Source: Marinobacter sp. LQ44 (lineage in GTDB: Bacteria; Pseudomonadota; Gammaproteobacteria; Pseudomonadales; Oleiphilaceae). From it: DNA of 64,000 nt. Positions 9,144 to 17,115 of the stretch are shown here, in pieces. The stretch covers positions 3,596,001 to 3,660,000 of the forward strand of contig NZ_CP014754.1 of the NCBI RefSeq assembly GCF_001447155.2. The letters run 5' to 3'. Position numbers and translations under genes: made by a program. How positions within the stretch are numbered: the first letter of the stretch is position 1; every line of letters begins with the position of its first letter. The notes beneath the pieces are model-generated. The model did no database searches. It saw nothing but the letters and a program-made list of their open reading frames with translations, and was not told where the DNA came from.

Positions 9144-10127
9144 TTATGTATCTGCCTGCGTTGCGGGTTGTTGCTCGGGCACCGGGTAAGGCAGCGGTTG
9201 CATGGTCACGGTCACCGAGTCCATGCCCTCCAGCGCCAGGGTGCCTTGCTGAGCGTCGTGCCGGATAACCGCCAGCATCTCACCCGCCTGTTCACACGTG
9301 CACTCTGCGTTAACTACCTCGCCAACGCTCTTGCCCTCGCACAGCAGCCTGGTGCCGGGTTCCGGCGCAGTGTCGGAACCCTCAAAACGCAAGCGGAACA
9401 GGCTTTTCTTGAGCTGCCCCAGAAAGTGCATTCTGGCGATCACTTCCTGACCGGTGTAGCAGCCCTTCTTGAAGTGAACGCCTTGCAGGTGTTGCAGGTT
9501 GAGCATCTGTGGAACATAGGCCTCCCGGGTCTGGGGCGTTAGCCAAGGCACGCCGGCGGAAATGCTGGCAGCGTTCCAATGTGCCATGGGTAACTCGGGC
9601 AGTTGCTCCGGCAGCGGTTGATCTCCCTCAAGCTGCCACCATTCGTAGCGGGCCGTCTGGTCACTGGTATCCTCGATTCGAATCAGGATTCCGGAACCGG
9701 TGGCCAGCGTCTGCCCCGGCCGGGAAAGCAATTCGGCTGCGTCGCCGCAGGCAATGATGGCGGCGGGTTTACCGATCAGGCCAAGGATTCGGGCGGAAGG
9801 CAGCACGTCCATGCTGGTTCCACGAAACAGCATCAGGTACTTGCGGAGGTGGCTCAGGGTGTCATCCGCCAGCTCTGCATCCAGATCCATCAACAGGTCC
9901 TGGCCATGCCGCACCATGCGGGTTACGCAGTAAGCTCGCCCCTTGGGTGTGCAGGCGGTTGCCCGCAAAGACTGGGTCTGTGTCACCTCATCCACATGCT
10001 GGGAAAACTGGCCCTGGACAAACTTGTCGGCACCGGGGCCGCTGATGCGTACCACGAGTCTGTTGGTGAGCTGGGTGTAACCGGCGTCAGACGAATTGTG
10101 TGGCCGAGGGTTTTCCGTGGGGTTCAT
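9144..10127 (-). CDS. ygfZ: Folate-binding protein YgfZ
   Basis: Tetrahydrofolate-dependent protein of the aminomethyltransferase (GcvT-like) fold that helps maintain certain iron-sulfur enzymes. The family signature KGCYTGQEVIARMHF, with the conserved cysteine, is near residue 225. I chose the ATG at 10127 (327 residues) because GGAG lies 6 bases upstream; an in-frame ATG at 10139 adds four residues but lacks a ribosome-binding site. It is downstream of sdhE and the YgfX-like gene, as in many gammaproteobacteria. Confidence 0.92.
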   Translation of the reverse strand: MNPTENPRPHNSSDAGYTQLTNRLVVRISGPGADKFVQGQFSQHVDEVTQTQSLRATACTPKGRAYCVTRMVRHGQDLLMDLDAELADDTLSHLRKYLMLFRGTSMDVLPSARILGLIGKPAAIIACGDAAELLSRPGQTLATGSGILIRIEDTSDQTARYEWWQLEGDQPLPEQLPELPMAHWNAASISAGVPWLTPQTREAYVPQMLNLQHLQGVHFKKGCYTGQEVIARMHFLGQLKKSLFRLRFEGSDTAPEPGTRLLCEGKSVGEVVNAECTCEQAGEMLAVIRHDAQQGTLALEGMDSVTVTMQPLPYPVPEQQPATQADT

Positions 10128-10155
10128 CGTGATCTCCATGTTGGGTCAGCGGAGT

Positions 10156-10617
10156 TCAGTGTGCGTTACGGGTATGGCCGATTCTCAGCCATACCCGCAG
10201 ACGTCGGAACTCTGGCTCGGGAGCATTGGCTTGGAATGGCCCGATCTTGCCGGTAATCATTACCATGATGCTACCTGATCTGGAGTCTTGGGGGTGGAGT
10301 TTCAAGATCAGGCAGGACGCACCCAGGGTACTTGAGGCGCAGACCCGAACGGGTGTCTCGTGGCCATCGCCGAACTGGCAGGTTATGCCGCCGCTGTCGG
10401 TGCGCAGGGCCTTAACGGCCCCGGGGCCACGTAACAGGCCATAACGCTGGAAGTTTCGCCAAGCGAAAACAATGGTGATCGGCACCGCCACCAGTAACCA
10501 GAGGCTGGCTTCCAGTGCCGCACCAAGGGCAAAGCCGCCGAGCAGCATCCAGGGTGCACAGGCCAGCAGGCCCGTGATGCCGGAGGGGGATAGAGTCAGA
10601 TCAATCCGGCTGGACAC
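10156..10617 (-). CDS. YgfX/CptA-family membrane protein
   Basis: A 153-residue protein with two hydrophobic segments near the N terminus (about residues 14-32 and 36-52), then a soluble domain ending with an Arg-rich W-L-R-I tail. This layout and its position directly after sdhE (17-base overlap, GTG start) identify it as the YgfX partner of SdhE/YgfY. In E. coli the pair was first described as a toxin-antitoxin (CptA/CptB) and YgfX was linked to inhibition of cytoskeletal proteins; SdhE is better known as a flavinylation factor. Sequence conservation in this family is low, so the call rests partly on context. Confidence 0.7.
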   Translation of the reverse strand: MSSRIDLTLSPSGITGLLACAPWMLLGGFALGAALEASLWLLVAVPITIVFAWRNFQRYGLLRGPGAVKALRTDSGGITCQFGDGHETPVRVCASSTLGASCLILKLHPQDSRSGSIMVMITGKIGPFQANAPEPEFRRLRVWLRIGHTRNAH

Positions 10618-10873
10618 GGTTCAGGATGATGTCAACGATGCGCTGAAGGTCCGGGTCTTCCGGCCGGCTGCGTTGCATGAACCATTCGAACATATCGGTG
10701 TCTTCGCAGCTCAGCAGTTTCTTGTATCGGGCCTGGTCGTCCGGCTCGAGATCCCGGTACGCTTCCTCCAGGAAGGGCAGCAGCAGAACATCCAGTTCCA
10801 GCATGCCCCGGCGGCTGTGCCACCACAGGCGGTGAAAGTCGGTATGGTCGTTGGACGCATTGGTGTCTGACAT
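10601..10873 (-). CDS. sdhE: FAD assembly factor SdhE
   Basis: A 90-residue helical protein of the SdhE/YgfY (DUF339) family, which promotes covalent attachment of FAD to succinate dehydrogenase and fumarate reductase. The diagnostic RGxxE motif appears as RRGMLELD near residues 21-28. It lies 35 bases after nadB, another flavoprotein of the succinate dehydrogenase/fumarate reductase flavoprotein family, and overlaps the YgfX-like gene by 17 bases. Confidence 0.93.
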   Translation of the reverse strand: MSDTNASNDHTDFHRLWWHSRRGMLELDVLLLPFLEEAYRDLEPDDQARYKKLLSCEDTDMFEWFMQRSRPEDPDLQRIVDIILNRVQPD

Positions 10874-10908
10874 AGTCGGTTGCCTTGAAAAAGAGTGGAG
10901 TCAGCCCG

Positions 10909-12516
10909 TCAGGGAGACGGTGTGCGATATGTTGTGGGTACCAGAACCGTGTCTTGAGGATCGTTCAGCAGGCCCGGGTAGTCCAGAGTGTAATGCAGGC
11001 CCCGGCTTTCCTTTCGCTGCAGGGCCGAGCAGATGATCAGGTCGGAAACCGTCACCAGGTTACGCAGCTCGATCAGGTCATTGGTGACCCGGTAATTGCT
11101 GTAGAACTCGCCGATCTCCCGGGACAGCAGATCCACCCGGTGCTTGGCCCGCTGCAGGCGTTTGGTGGTGCGCACAATGCCCACGTAGTCCCACATGAAA
11201 TGACGTAATTCGTCCCAGTTGTGAGAAATCACAACGTCTTCATCGGAGTCCCGTACCTGGCTTTCATCCCAGTCCGGTGCGACGGGTGGCTCCGGTATGT
11301 CGGATTCCCGCCGGGCGATGTCAGCGGCGGCAGCGCGGCCGTACACCAGGCATTCCAGCAGGGAGTTGCTGGCCATGCGATTGGCCCCGTGCAGACCGGT
11401 AAAGGCCGCTTCGCCCACCACATACAGCTGGTTGATGTCGGTGCGTGCCCGTTCGTCGCTGACAATGCCGCCGCAGGTGTAGTGGGCGGCCGGCACCACC
11501 GGAATGGGCTCCCGCGTGATGTCGATGCCAAACGCCAGGCACTTTTCATAAATGGTGGGGAAGTGGTGTTTGATGAAGTCTGCGGGTTTGTGGCTGATGT
11601 CCAGGTACAGATGGTCGGCACCCAGGCGTTTCATTTCATGGTCGATGGCCCGGGCAACGATATCCCGGGGCGCCAGTTCAGCACGTTTATCAAACCGGTC
11701 CATGAATCGGCTGCCGTCTGGCAGCTTCAGCATGCCGCCTTCGCCACGAACCGCTTCGGTAATCAGAAACGATTTGGCGTGGGGATGGTACAGGCAGGTG
11801 GGATGAAACTGGTTGAATTCCATGTTGGCCACCCGGCACCCGGCTCGCCAGGCCATGGCGATGCCGTCGCCGGATGCACCGTCCGGATTGGTGGTGTAGC
11901 GGTAGGCCTTTGAGGCGCCGCCGGTGGCAATCACGGTAAACCGGGCGCGGAACAGTTCTACGTGGTTATCTTCCAGGTTCAGTATGTAAGCGCCTACGCA
12001 TCGGTTGCCTGGCAGGGCGAGTTTGCGGTTGGTGATCAGGTCTACTGCTACCCGGCCCGCTTTAAGATCAATATTGGGGCGAGTCTGGGCCTGGCTGGCG
12101 AGTGTGGTCGACACCGCATGGCCGGTGGCATCGGCGGCATGGATGATGCGCCGGTGGCTGTGGCCGCCTTCCCGGGTGAGGTGGTAGTCTTCGCTGTCGT
12201 CCTGGCGGGTAAACTTTACCCCCGAATCAATCAGCCACTGGATGCTCTCTTTGCTGTGCTCCACGGTAAAGCGCACGGCATCTTCATGGCACAGGCCTCC
12301 GCCGGCGTTAAGGGTGTCCAGGATATGGTTCTCAACGGAGTCGGCATCATCAAGCACTGCAGCTATGCCACCCTGGGCCCAGAGTGTGGCGCCGGAGCTG
12401 ATGTCTGCCTTGCTGACCACGCACACGCGAAGGTGTTCCGGCAGGTTGAGTGCTACGGTCAGGCCGGCAGCGCCGCTGCCGATAATGAGAACGTCGTATT
12501 CGAAGGACTGTGGCAT
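10909..12516 (-). CDS. nadB: L-aspartate oxidase
   Basis: FAD enzyme oxidising L-aspartate to iminoaspartate, the first committed step of de novo NAD synthesis. The N-terminal dinucleotide-binding motif [10 protein letters not shown], the fumarate-reductase-like flavoprotein core ([21 protein letters not shown]) and a C-terminal helical domain are all present. The start at 12516 gives 535 residues and aligns with pseudomonad NadB (MxQxFxxDVLxIGSGAAG). An ATG at 12537 would add seven residues; neither start has a clear ribosome-binding site. It is divergent from rpoE, as in Pseudomonas. Confidence 0.94.
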   Translation of the reverse strand: MPQSFEYDVLIIGSGAAGLTVALNLPEHLRVCVVSKADISSGATLWAQGGIAAVLDDADSVENHILDTLNAGGGLCHEDAVRFTVEHSKESIQWLIDSGVKFTRQDDSEDYHLTREGGHSHRRIIHAADATGHAVSTTLASQAQTRPNIDLKAGRVAVDLITNRKLALPGNRCVGAYILNLEDNHVELFRARFTVIATGGASKAYRYTTNPDGASGDGIAMAWRAGCRVANMEFNQFHPTCLYHPHAKSFLITEAVRGEGGMLKLPDGSRFMDRFDKRAELAPRDIVARAIDHEMKRLGADHLYLDISHKPADFIKHHFPTIYEKCLAFGIDITREPIPVVPAAHYTCGGIVSDERARTDINQLYVVGEAAFTGLHGANRMASNSLLECLVYGRAAAADIARRESDIPEPPVAPDWDESQVRDSDEDVVISHNWDELRHFMWDYVGIVRTTKRLQRAKHRVDLLSREIGEFYSNYRVTNDLIELRNLVTVSDLIICSALQRKESRGLHYTLDYPGLLNDPQDTVLVPTTYRTPSP

Positions 12517-12553
12517 TGAGTCGTTATCGCGGGCCATAATGTGGACGTGTATT

Positions 12554-12580
12554 GAACTAAACTTTACGCTTGCTGTCTAT
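12554..12580 (+). promoter_or_regulatory. Candidate RpoE/AlgU-dependent autoregulatory promoter
   Basis: In the nadB-rpoE divergent gap, GAACTA (12554-12559) and TCTAT (12576-12580) are separated by 16 bases. The RpoE/AlgU consensus is GAACTT-N16/17-TCTGA or TCTAA. Autoregulation through such a promoter is the rule for this operon in relatives. Two positions deviate from consensus, so this is a prediction. Confidence 0.42.
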
Positions 12581-12655
12581 TTGGCCTGATGGATAAGCCG
12601 CCCGCCGGTTGCTGTCCAGGACCATGGGTTCATGATCGAACGCCGGAAGAGCCGA

Positions 12656-13345
12656 ATGACACAAGCAGCAAATCTTATCAAGGCCAACCCGTTGGCCACC
12701 AAGACAGGACATTCTGTTACGTCGTCCATGACTCCTGATAACGACTGGAAACCGGGTGAGCAGACCGACAGCCAGACGGATCTGCAGTTGGTGCGCAAGG
12801 TTCGCAATGGCGATCGTGCGGCCTTTGATCTGCTTGTGGTCAAGTATCAGTCGCGGGTGGCCTCCATCATCAGTCGATACGTCTACGACAGCCAGGAAGT
12901 AATGGACCTGACTCAGGAAACCTTTGTCAAAGCGTTCCGGGCGGTCGAGCGGTTCCGTGGCGACAGCGCGTTCTACACCTGGCTGTACCGGATTGCCGTT
13001 AACACCGCCAAGAACTACCTGGAAGCCCGTGGCCGCCGGCCGCAGGGCTCGGCGGACTCAGCAGACGCAGAGAACTTTGACGATGGTGGTCGGCTGCGGG
13101 ATGTCGCTTCTCCAGAGCGGCTGTTGCAGCGGGAGCAGCTGCAAAAAGCACTGTCGGAAGCAATAGCTGGCCTGCCTGAGGAACTTCGTTCCGCTTTTCT
13201 ACTCAGGGAATATGATGGCCTGAGTTATGAGGATATCGCCCGGATTCTGGAATGCCCGATCGGAACCGTTCGGTCGCGGATATTCAGGGCCCGGGATGCA
13301 GTGGATCGGTACTTGGGTCCTTTGCTCAATCATTCAGTGACGTAA
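12656..13345 (+). CDS. rpoE: Extracytoplasmic-function sigma factor RpoE (AlgU)
   Basis: ECF sigma factor for envelope stress. Sigma-2 is seen in AFDLLVVKYQ, DLTQETFVKAFRAVERFRGD and FYTWLYRIAVNTAKNYL; sigma-4 in LREYDGLSYEDIARILECPI and GTVRSRIFRAR. The core closely matches AlgU. The N terminus is longer than in AlgU (193 residues). Possible starts are ATG 12632, ATG 12656 (GGAAGAG 4 bases upstream; chosen, 229 residues) and ATG 12728 (205 residues, nearest the family length but no ribosome-binding site). If 12656 is right, the protein has an unusual 40-residue N-terminal extension. rseA, rseB, rseC and mucD follow. Confidence 0.93.
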   Translation: MTQAANLIKANPLATKTGHSVTSSMTPDNDWKPGEQTDSQTDLQLVRKVRNGDRAAFDLLVVKYQSRVASIISRYVYDSQEVMDLTQETFVKAFRAVERFRGDSAFYTWLYRIAVNTAKNYLEARGRRPQGSADSADAENFDDGGRLRDVASPERLLQREQLQKALSEAIAGLPEELRSAFLLREYDGLSYEDIARILECPIGTVRSRIFRARDAVDRYLGPLLNHSVT

Positions 13346-13360
13346 ATGAGGTTGCATCCG

Positions 13361-13924
13361 ATGGATGAGCGTCTCCGAGAAACCCTGTCCGCGATGATGG
13401 ACGACGAAGCCGATGAACTATCGGTCCGTCGCCTGTTGTCTCATGGTAACCAGGATGAGGTCAGAAACCAGTGGCAACGCTGGCAGCAGGTTCGTGACCT
13501 CATGCATGAAAGTCATGGCCCTGAAGAGGGCGTTGATGTGGCGGTGGCTGTACGTGAGGCCCTTGAGGGTCACATACGCCCTGAACCTTCAAGGCTAAAA
13601 ACTCAGGTTGCCGCAGGCTCCTACTGGCGATGGCCGGTGGCGGCGATGGTCGTTATGGCTCTGGTCATCGGATTTGGTGCCGGCGCCGGGTGGGATGGGC
13701 AAACCCAGGAGCCGGCCGCTGCTGTGGCAGTGACCGGGTTGTCGGATGAGGATGCACTGGCTTTGTCTGCCAGGGTAGAGGAAGTTGCCTTGCAGCGCCT
13801 GGACGAAGAACAGCTTAAACAGATGCGCCAGTTCATGCTCGAACACGCCCAACATAACAGTGTTGGCGCAGGCCGGGGCTCTGTTGGTTATGCCCGGCTG
13901 GTGAGTGCCAGCAGTGGCTACTGA
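13361..13924 (+). CDS. rseA: Anti-sigma factor RseA (MucA-like)
   Basis: Inner-membrane anti-sigma factor holding RpoE inactive until proteolysis. The cytoplasmic N-terminal domain carries the family signature LRETLSAMMDDEADELSVRR. One membrane helix follows (about residues 88-108, rich in A, V, M, G), then a periplasmic tail of about 80 residues. I chose ATG 13361 over ATG 13346 because GAGG lies upstream and the start aligns with MucA (M-S-R-E-A-L-Q-E-T-L). The periplasmic end would be cut by a DegS/AlgW-type protease. rseB begins 16 bases after the stop. Confidence 0.88.
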   Translation: MDERLRETLSAMMDDEADELSVRRLLSHGNQDEVRNQWQRWQQVRDLMHESHGPEEGVDVAVAVREALEGHIRPEPSRLKTQVAAGSYWRWPVAAMVVMALVIGFGAGAGWDGQTQEPAAAVAVTGLSDEDALALSARVEEVALQRLDEEQLKQMRQFMLEHAQHNSVGAGRGSVGYARLVSASSGY

Positions 13925-13940
13925 CGTTGGGGAGCGGCCG

Positions 13941-14993
13941 ATGAAGTGGAGGGTGAGCAACCGGGTGTCCCTGAGCCGAAGCGTGTTCGTCGGTGTGCTT
14001 GCCGTAATGTTGGTGATGCTGCCTTTTCACGGAGTCATTGCCGAGGCAAGCAACGAACCCGATTCCGCAGATCCTGCAGATGCGATGTCGTGGCTTGAAC
14101 GCCTGGGGCCATCTTTGAACATGACTTCTTACCGCGGTGTTTTCGTCTATGCCCGTGGAGACCAGGTCCATTCCATGAAGATTGCCCACCGTTATCGGGA
14201 CGGCCAGGTGGAAGAGCGATTGGTCATGCAGGACGGCGGTAGTGGCGAGATTGTCCGTAAGGGCATGAACGTAGTTTGTGTGCTCCCTGACCGTGGTCGG
14301 GTAAGTCTTGACGAGGTGATTCCCTCCGGCCCGTTTGCCGAGGCGTTCACCAGTCAGCTGATGCCTTTTGGCCAATGGTATCGCTCAGAGCTGGCGGGTG
14401 AAGATCGCATTGCCGGTTATGATGTGGTGACCATTGCGTTAACCGCCCGTGATGACGAGCGATACAGCCATCGGTTGTGGATGGAAAAAGACACCGGCTT
14501 GCTGGTCAAGAGCCAGGTGCGCGACGGTGACGGGGAAGTTCTGGAACACTTTCAGTTTACCAGTCTCGAAATCACCGATGAGATCGCCGACGAGGAGTTG
14601 GAAATACAGACCCAGGGGCGCGAAATAACCCGCACGCTGACGACCAGAGACCCCCAGCAATCGGTGGTCGGCCGCATGAGCGGCTGGACCCTCAACTGGC
14701 GGCCCGACGGCTTTGTGCCGGCGGCCGCGCCGCGGTCTGGCAAGGGCAAAGCCGTTGCTTTCTCGGATGGGCTGGCGGCGTTTTCGGTGTTTGTCGAACC
14801 GGTTGGTCAGTTGAAGATGCCGACCGGGGCCTCGCGGGTGGGCGCAACCACCATATACATGCGCGAGATCCTGGTCGCCGACAGACCATTCCTGATTGCG
14901 GTGGTGGGCGAGATTCCCCCGCGGACTGCCCGGAAAGTGGCCGGTGCCGTTGAAATAGATGACGCCCTGGCCCTGGAGTTATCAGGGCTGTGA
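13941..14993 (+). CDS. rseB: Sigma-E regulatory protein RseB (MucB-like)
   Basis: Periplasmic protein that binds the RseA periplasmic domain and protects it from cleavage; it is released on binding lipid or LPS intermediates. A signal peptide is visible in the first 36 or so residues (VFVGVLAVMLVMLPFHGVIA), followed by the LolA-like N-terminal domain (WLERLGPSLNMTSYRGVFVY) and a smaller C-terminal domain. The start at 13941 follows a GGGGAG ribosome-binding site; an upstream in-frame start at 13905 would overlap rseA and precede the signal peptide. It overlaps rseC by four bases. Confidence 0.92.
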   Translation: MKWRVSNRVSLSRSVFVGVLAVMLVMLPFHGVIAEASNEPDSADPADAMSWLERLGPSLNMTSYRGVFVYARGDQVHSMKIAHRYRDGQVEERLVMQDGGSGEIVRKGMNVVCVLPDRGRVSLDEVIPSGPFAEAFTSQLMPFGQWYRSELAGEDRIAGYDVVTIALTARDDERYSHRLWMEKDTGLLVKSQVRDGDGEVLEHFQFTSLEITDEIADEELEIQTQGREITRTLTTRDPQQSVVGRMSGWTLNWRPDGFVPAAAPRSGKGKAVAFSDGLAAFSVFVEPVGQLKMPTGASRVGATTIYMREILVADRPFLIAVVGEIPPRTARKVAGAVEIDDALALELSGL

Positions 14994-15439
14994 TCACCGA
15001 GACCGGCAAAGTGGTGGCCCTGAGTGGCGATAGCGTCTGGGTGCAAACCATCCGTACCAGTGCCTGCGAGAGCTGTTCCGCCAGGGCCGGTTGCGGCCAG
15101 AGAGCGTTGGCCAAGGTGTCCGGAGGGCGGGCAAATCAGGTTCTGGTGGAGAATACCGTGGGTGCCAAGGTAGGGGATGAAGTAGTGATCGGTATCGATG
15201 AACAGTCACTTCTCGCGGCATCCCTGGCTGTGTACGGTGCTCCGCTGCTGCTGATGGTGCTGGCCAGTATCGCCGGTTATCGATGGTTGGGTAGTACTGA
15301 CACTGCGGCCATCTTGGGCGCTCTTGCAGGGCTGGGGGCAGGATTCTGGTGGGTACGTCGATGGCAGCGTCGGAGTGGTGATCAATACCAGCCGCGGCTG
15401 ATCAGGGTGAACAGCACTCATTCCGTGACATGTCTGTGA
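14990..15439 (+). CDS. rseC: RseC/MucC-family positive regulator of sigma E
   Basis: A 149-residue inner-membrane protein with an N-terminal cysteine cluster (ACESCSARAGCGQ, near residues 24-36) and two membrane helices (about 73-95 and 100-118). RseC/MucC modulates RpoE activity; in other bacteria RseC is linked to redox processes, consistent with the cysteines. It starts at GTG, overlapping the rseB stop (GTGA), which indicates translational coupling. Exact role here is inferred from the operon. Confidence 0.85.
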   Translation: MITETGKVVALSGDSVWVQTIRTSACESCSARAGCGQRALAKVSGGRANQVLVENTVGAKVGDEVVIGIDEQSLLAASLAVYGAPLLLMVLASIAGYRWLGSTDTAAILGALAGLGAGFWWVRRWQRRSGDQYQPRLIRVNSTHSVTCL

Positions 15440-15520
15440 ACCCTACCGTTTTGTAAGTTGAAAAACGGGTTTCCGGCCCCAGAATTACCACGAGTTTACA
15501 AGCAGAACACGGGGGTCCAC

Positions 15521-16999
15521 ATGCCGAGATCAAACACAGAGGTTGCCAGTCTTGCTCCGGTCCGGAGCACAGGACACTACTGGGCGGCCCTACTGATGCT
15601 TTCCGTCATGGTTTCAGTTTTCTGGAGCCAAGCCCTCGCTGCGCGGGGCTTACCGGACTTTACCGAATTGGTTGAAGAGAACTCCAGCGCGGTGGTGAAT
15701 ATCAGCACCACGAGTGAACCGCGTAACCAGGGCTCCCGATTTCAGGGTTCTCCGTTCGATGAGCGGCAGCTTGAGCAGTTGCCTCCGTTTCTGCAGGAAT
15801 TCTTCCGTGGTCCGCAATCACCGTTCGGCGGGTCGCCTCGTTCCCAGCAGCCGCAGCGCTCCATGGGCTCTGGCTTCATTGTGTCAACAGACGGTTATGT
15901 ACTCACCAACAACCATGTAGTGGAAGGTGCTGACGAGGTCATCGTACGGTTAAACGACCGCCGTGAGTTTCAGGCCACCATTGTTGGCACCGACCCCCGT
16001 TCAGACATGGCCGTACTGAAGATCGAGAACGGTGAAGATCTGCCCGTGGTCAAGGTGGGGCGTTCACGTGACCTCAAGGTGGGCGAATGGGTGATTGCTA
16101 TCGGTTCTCCGTTCGGTTTTGATTACACGGTTACGGCAGGCATTGTCAGTGCCCTTGGCCGTTCACTGCCCTCCGAAAACTACGTGCCCTTTATACAGAC
16201 GGATGTGGCTATCAACCCCGGCAACTCCGGTGGACCACTGTTCAATCTTGACGGTGAGGTGGTGGGTATCAACTCCCAGATCTATACCCGCTCTGGCGGT
16301 TTCATGGGGGTTTCCTTCGCCATTCCTATTGACGATGCGATGAACGTGTTCAGCCAGATTCGGGACAAGGGCAGCGTTGCGCGGGGCTGGCTCGGTGTGT
16401 TGATCCAGGAGGTAAACCGGGATCTGGCGGAATCGTTTGGCCTGAAGCGCCCGAGGGGGGCGCTGATTGCGGAAGTCATGCAAGGGTCGCCGGCCGAGGA
16501 AGGCGGCCTGGAATCCGGAGATATCGTTCTGGAATACAACAGTGAGCCGGTTCAGTTGTCATCAGACCTGCCGCCGTTGGTGGGCCGGACGCCGGTGGGC
16601 GAATCTGCCCGGTTGACGGTACTGCGGGGTGGCCGGGAAATTGAGTTGGATGTGACCATCGGCCGCCTGCCGGAAGACGGCGATGACAACTCAGACCCGG
16701 TGGTTGGTGAAAGCAATGCCCCGTCACAGGACCCGCTGGGCCTGGCGGTTGAATCCCTGACGCCGGAGCAGGCCAGTGCGGCCGGTGTTCAAGGTGGTGT
16801 GCTGGTGACCCGGGTAGGCCAGGGGCCGGCAGCCGAGGCCGGGATTCGTTCCCGGGACATCATCACCGAGATCAATCGCGAGCAGGTTCGCTCAGTGGAG
16901 GATTTCCGAAAGGCCACCCGGAAGCTGCCGTCAAACCGGGCGGTTTCGGTCAGAATCGTACGCCAGGGCCGCGCTATCTATCTGGTGATGAAGCCCTGA
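15521..16999 (+). CDS. mucD: Periplasmic serine endoprotease MucD (DegP/DegQ family)
   Basis: HtrA-type protease/chaperone that removes misfolded periplasmic proteins and thereby dampens the RpoE response. An N-terminal signal peptide is followed by a trypsin-like domain with the triad His (NNHVVEGA, near residue 130), Asp (RSDMAVLKI, near 161) and Ser (NPGNSGGPLF, near 236), then two PDZ domains (about 265-355 and 395-490). The start at ATG 15521, after GGGGG, gives 492 residues; an upstream TTG at 15458 in the same frame has no ribosome-binding site. It is the last gene of the operon; a terminator follows. Confidence 0.94.
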   Translation: MPRSNTEVASLAPVRSTGHYWAALLMLSVMVSVFWSQALAARGLPDFTELVEENSSAVVNISTTSEPRNQGSRFQGSPFDERQLEQLPPFLQEFFRGPQSPFGGSPRSQQPQRSMGSGFIVSTDGYVLTNNHVVEGADEVIVRLNDRREFQATIVGTDPRSDMAVLKIENGEDLPVVKVGRSRDLKVGEWVIAIGSPFGFDYTVTAGIVSALGRSLPSENYVPFIQTDVAINPGNSGGPLFNLDGEVVGINSQIYTRSGGFMGVSFAIPIDDAMNVFSQIRDKGSVARGWLGVLIQEVNRDLAESFGLKRPRGALIAEVMQGSPAEEGGLESGDIVLEYNSEPVQLSSDLPPLVGRTPVGESARLTVLRGGREIELDVTIGRLPEDGDDNSDPVVGESNAPSQDPLGLAVESLTPEQASAAGVQGGVLVTRVGQGPAAEAGIRSRDIITEINREQVRSVEDFRKATRKLPSNRAVSVRIVRQGRAIYLVMKP

Positions 17000-17023
17000 C
17001 ACCATAGAAAACCAGCGTTCGGC

Positions 17024-17062
17024 AAGCCCCCGGTGTCTTTGACGACAGGCCCGGGGGCTTTT
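17024..17062 (+). terminator. Rho-independent terminator after mucD
   Basis: A GC-rich stem AAGCCCCCGG (17024-17033) pairs with CCGGGGGCTT (17051-17060) and is followed by T residues. The loop is about 17 bases. It ends the rpoE-mucD operon. Confidence 0.85.
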
Positions 17063-17064
17063 GC

Positions 17065-17070
17065 TATAAT
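17065..17070 (+). promoter_or_regulatory. -10 box of the CHASE-GGDEF-EAL gene
   Basis: A perfect TATAAT lies 46 bases before the next start codon and immediately behind the mucD terminator. The best -35 candidate, TTGACG at 17039-17044, falls inside the terminator loop with a 20-base spacer, so the -35 is uncertain. Confidence 0.4.
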
Positions 17071-17115
17071 CGCCCGAACTGATAATAAATGGGGTCATGG
17101 AACGGACCGTAAACG

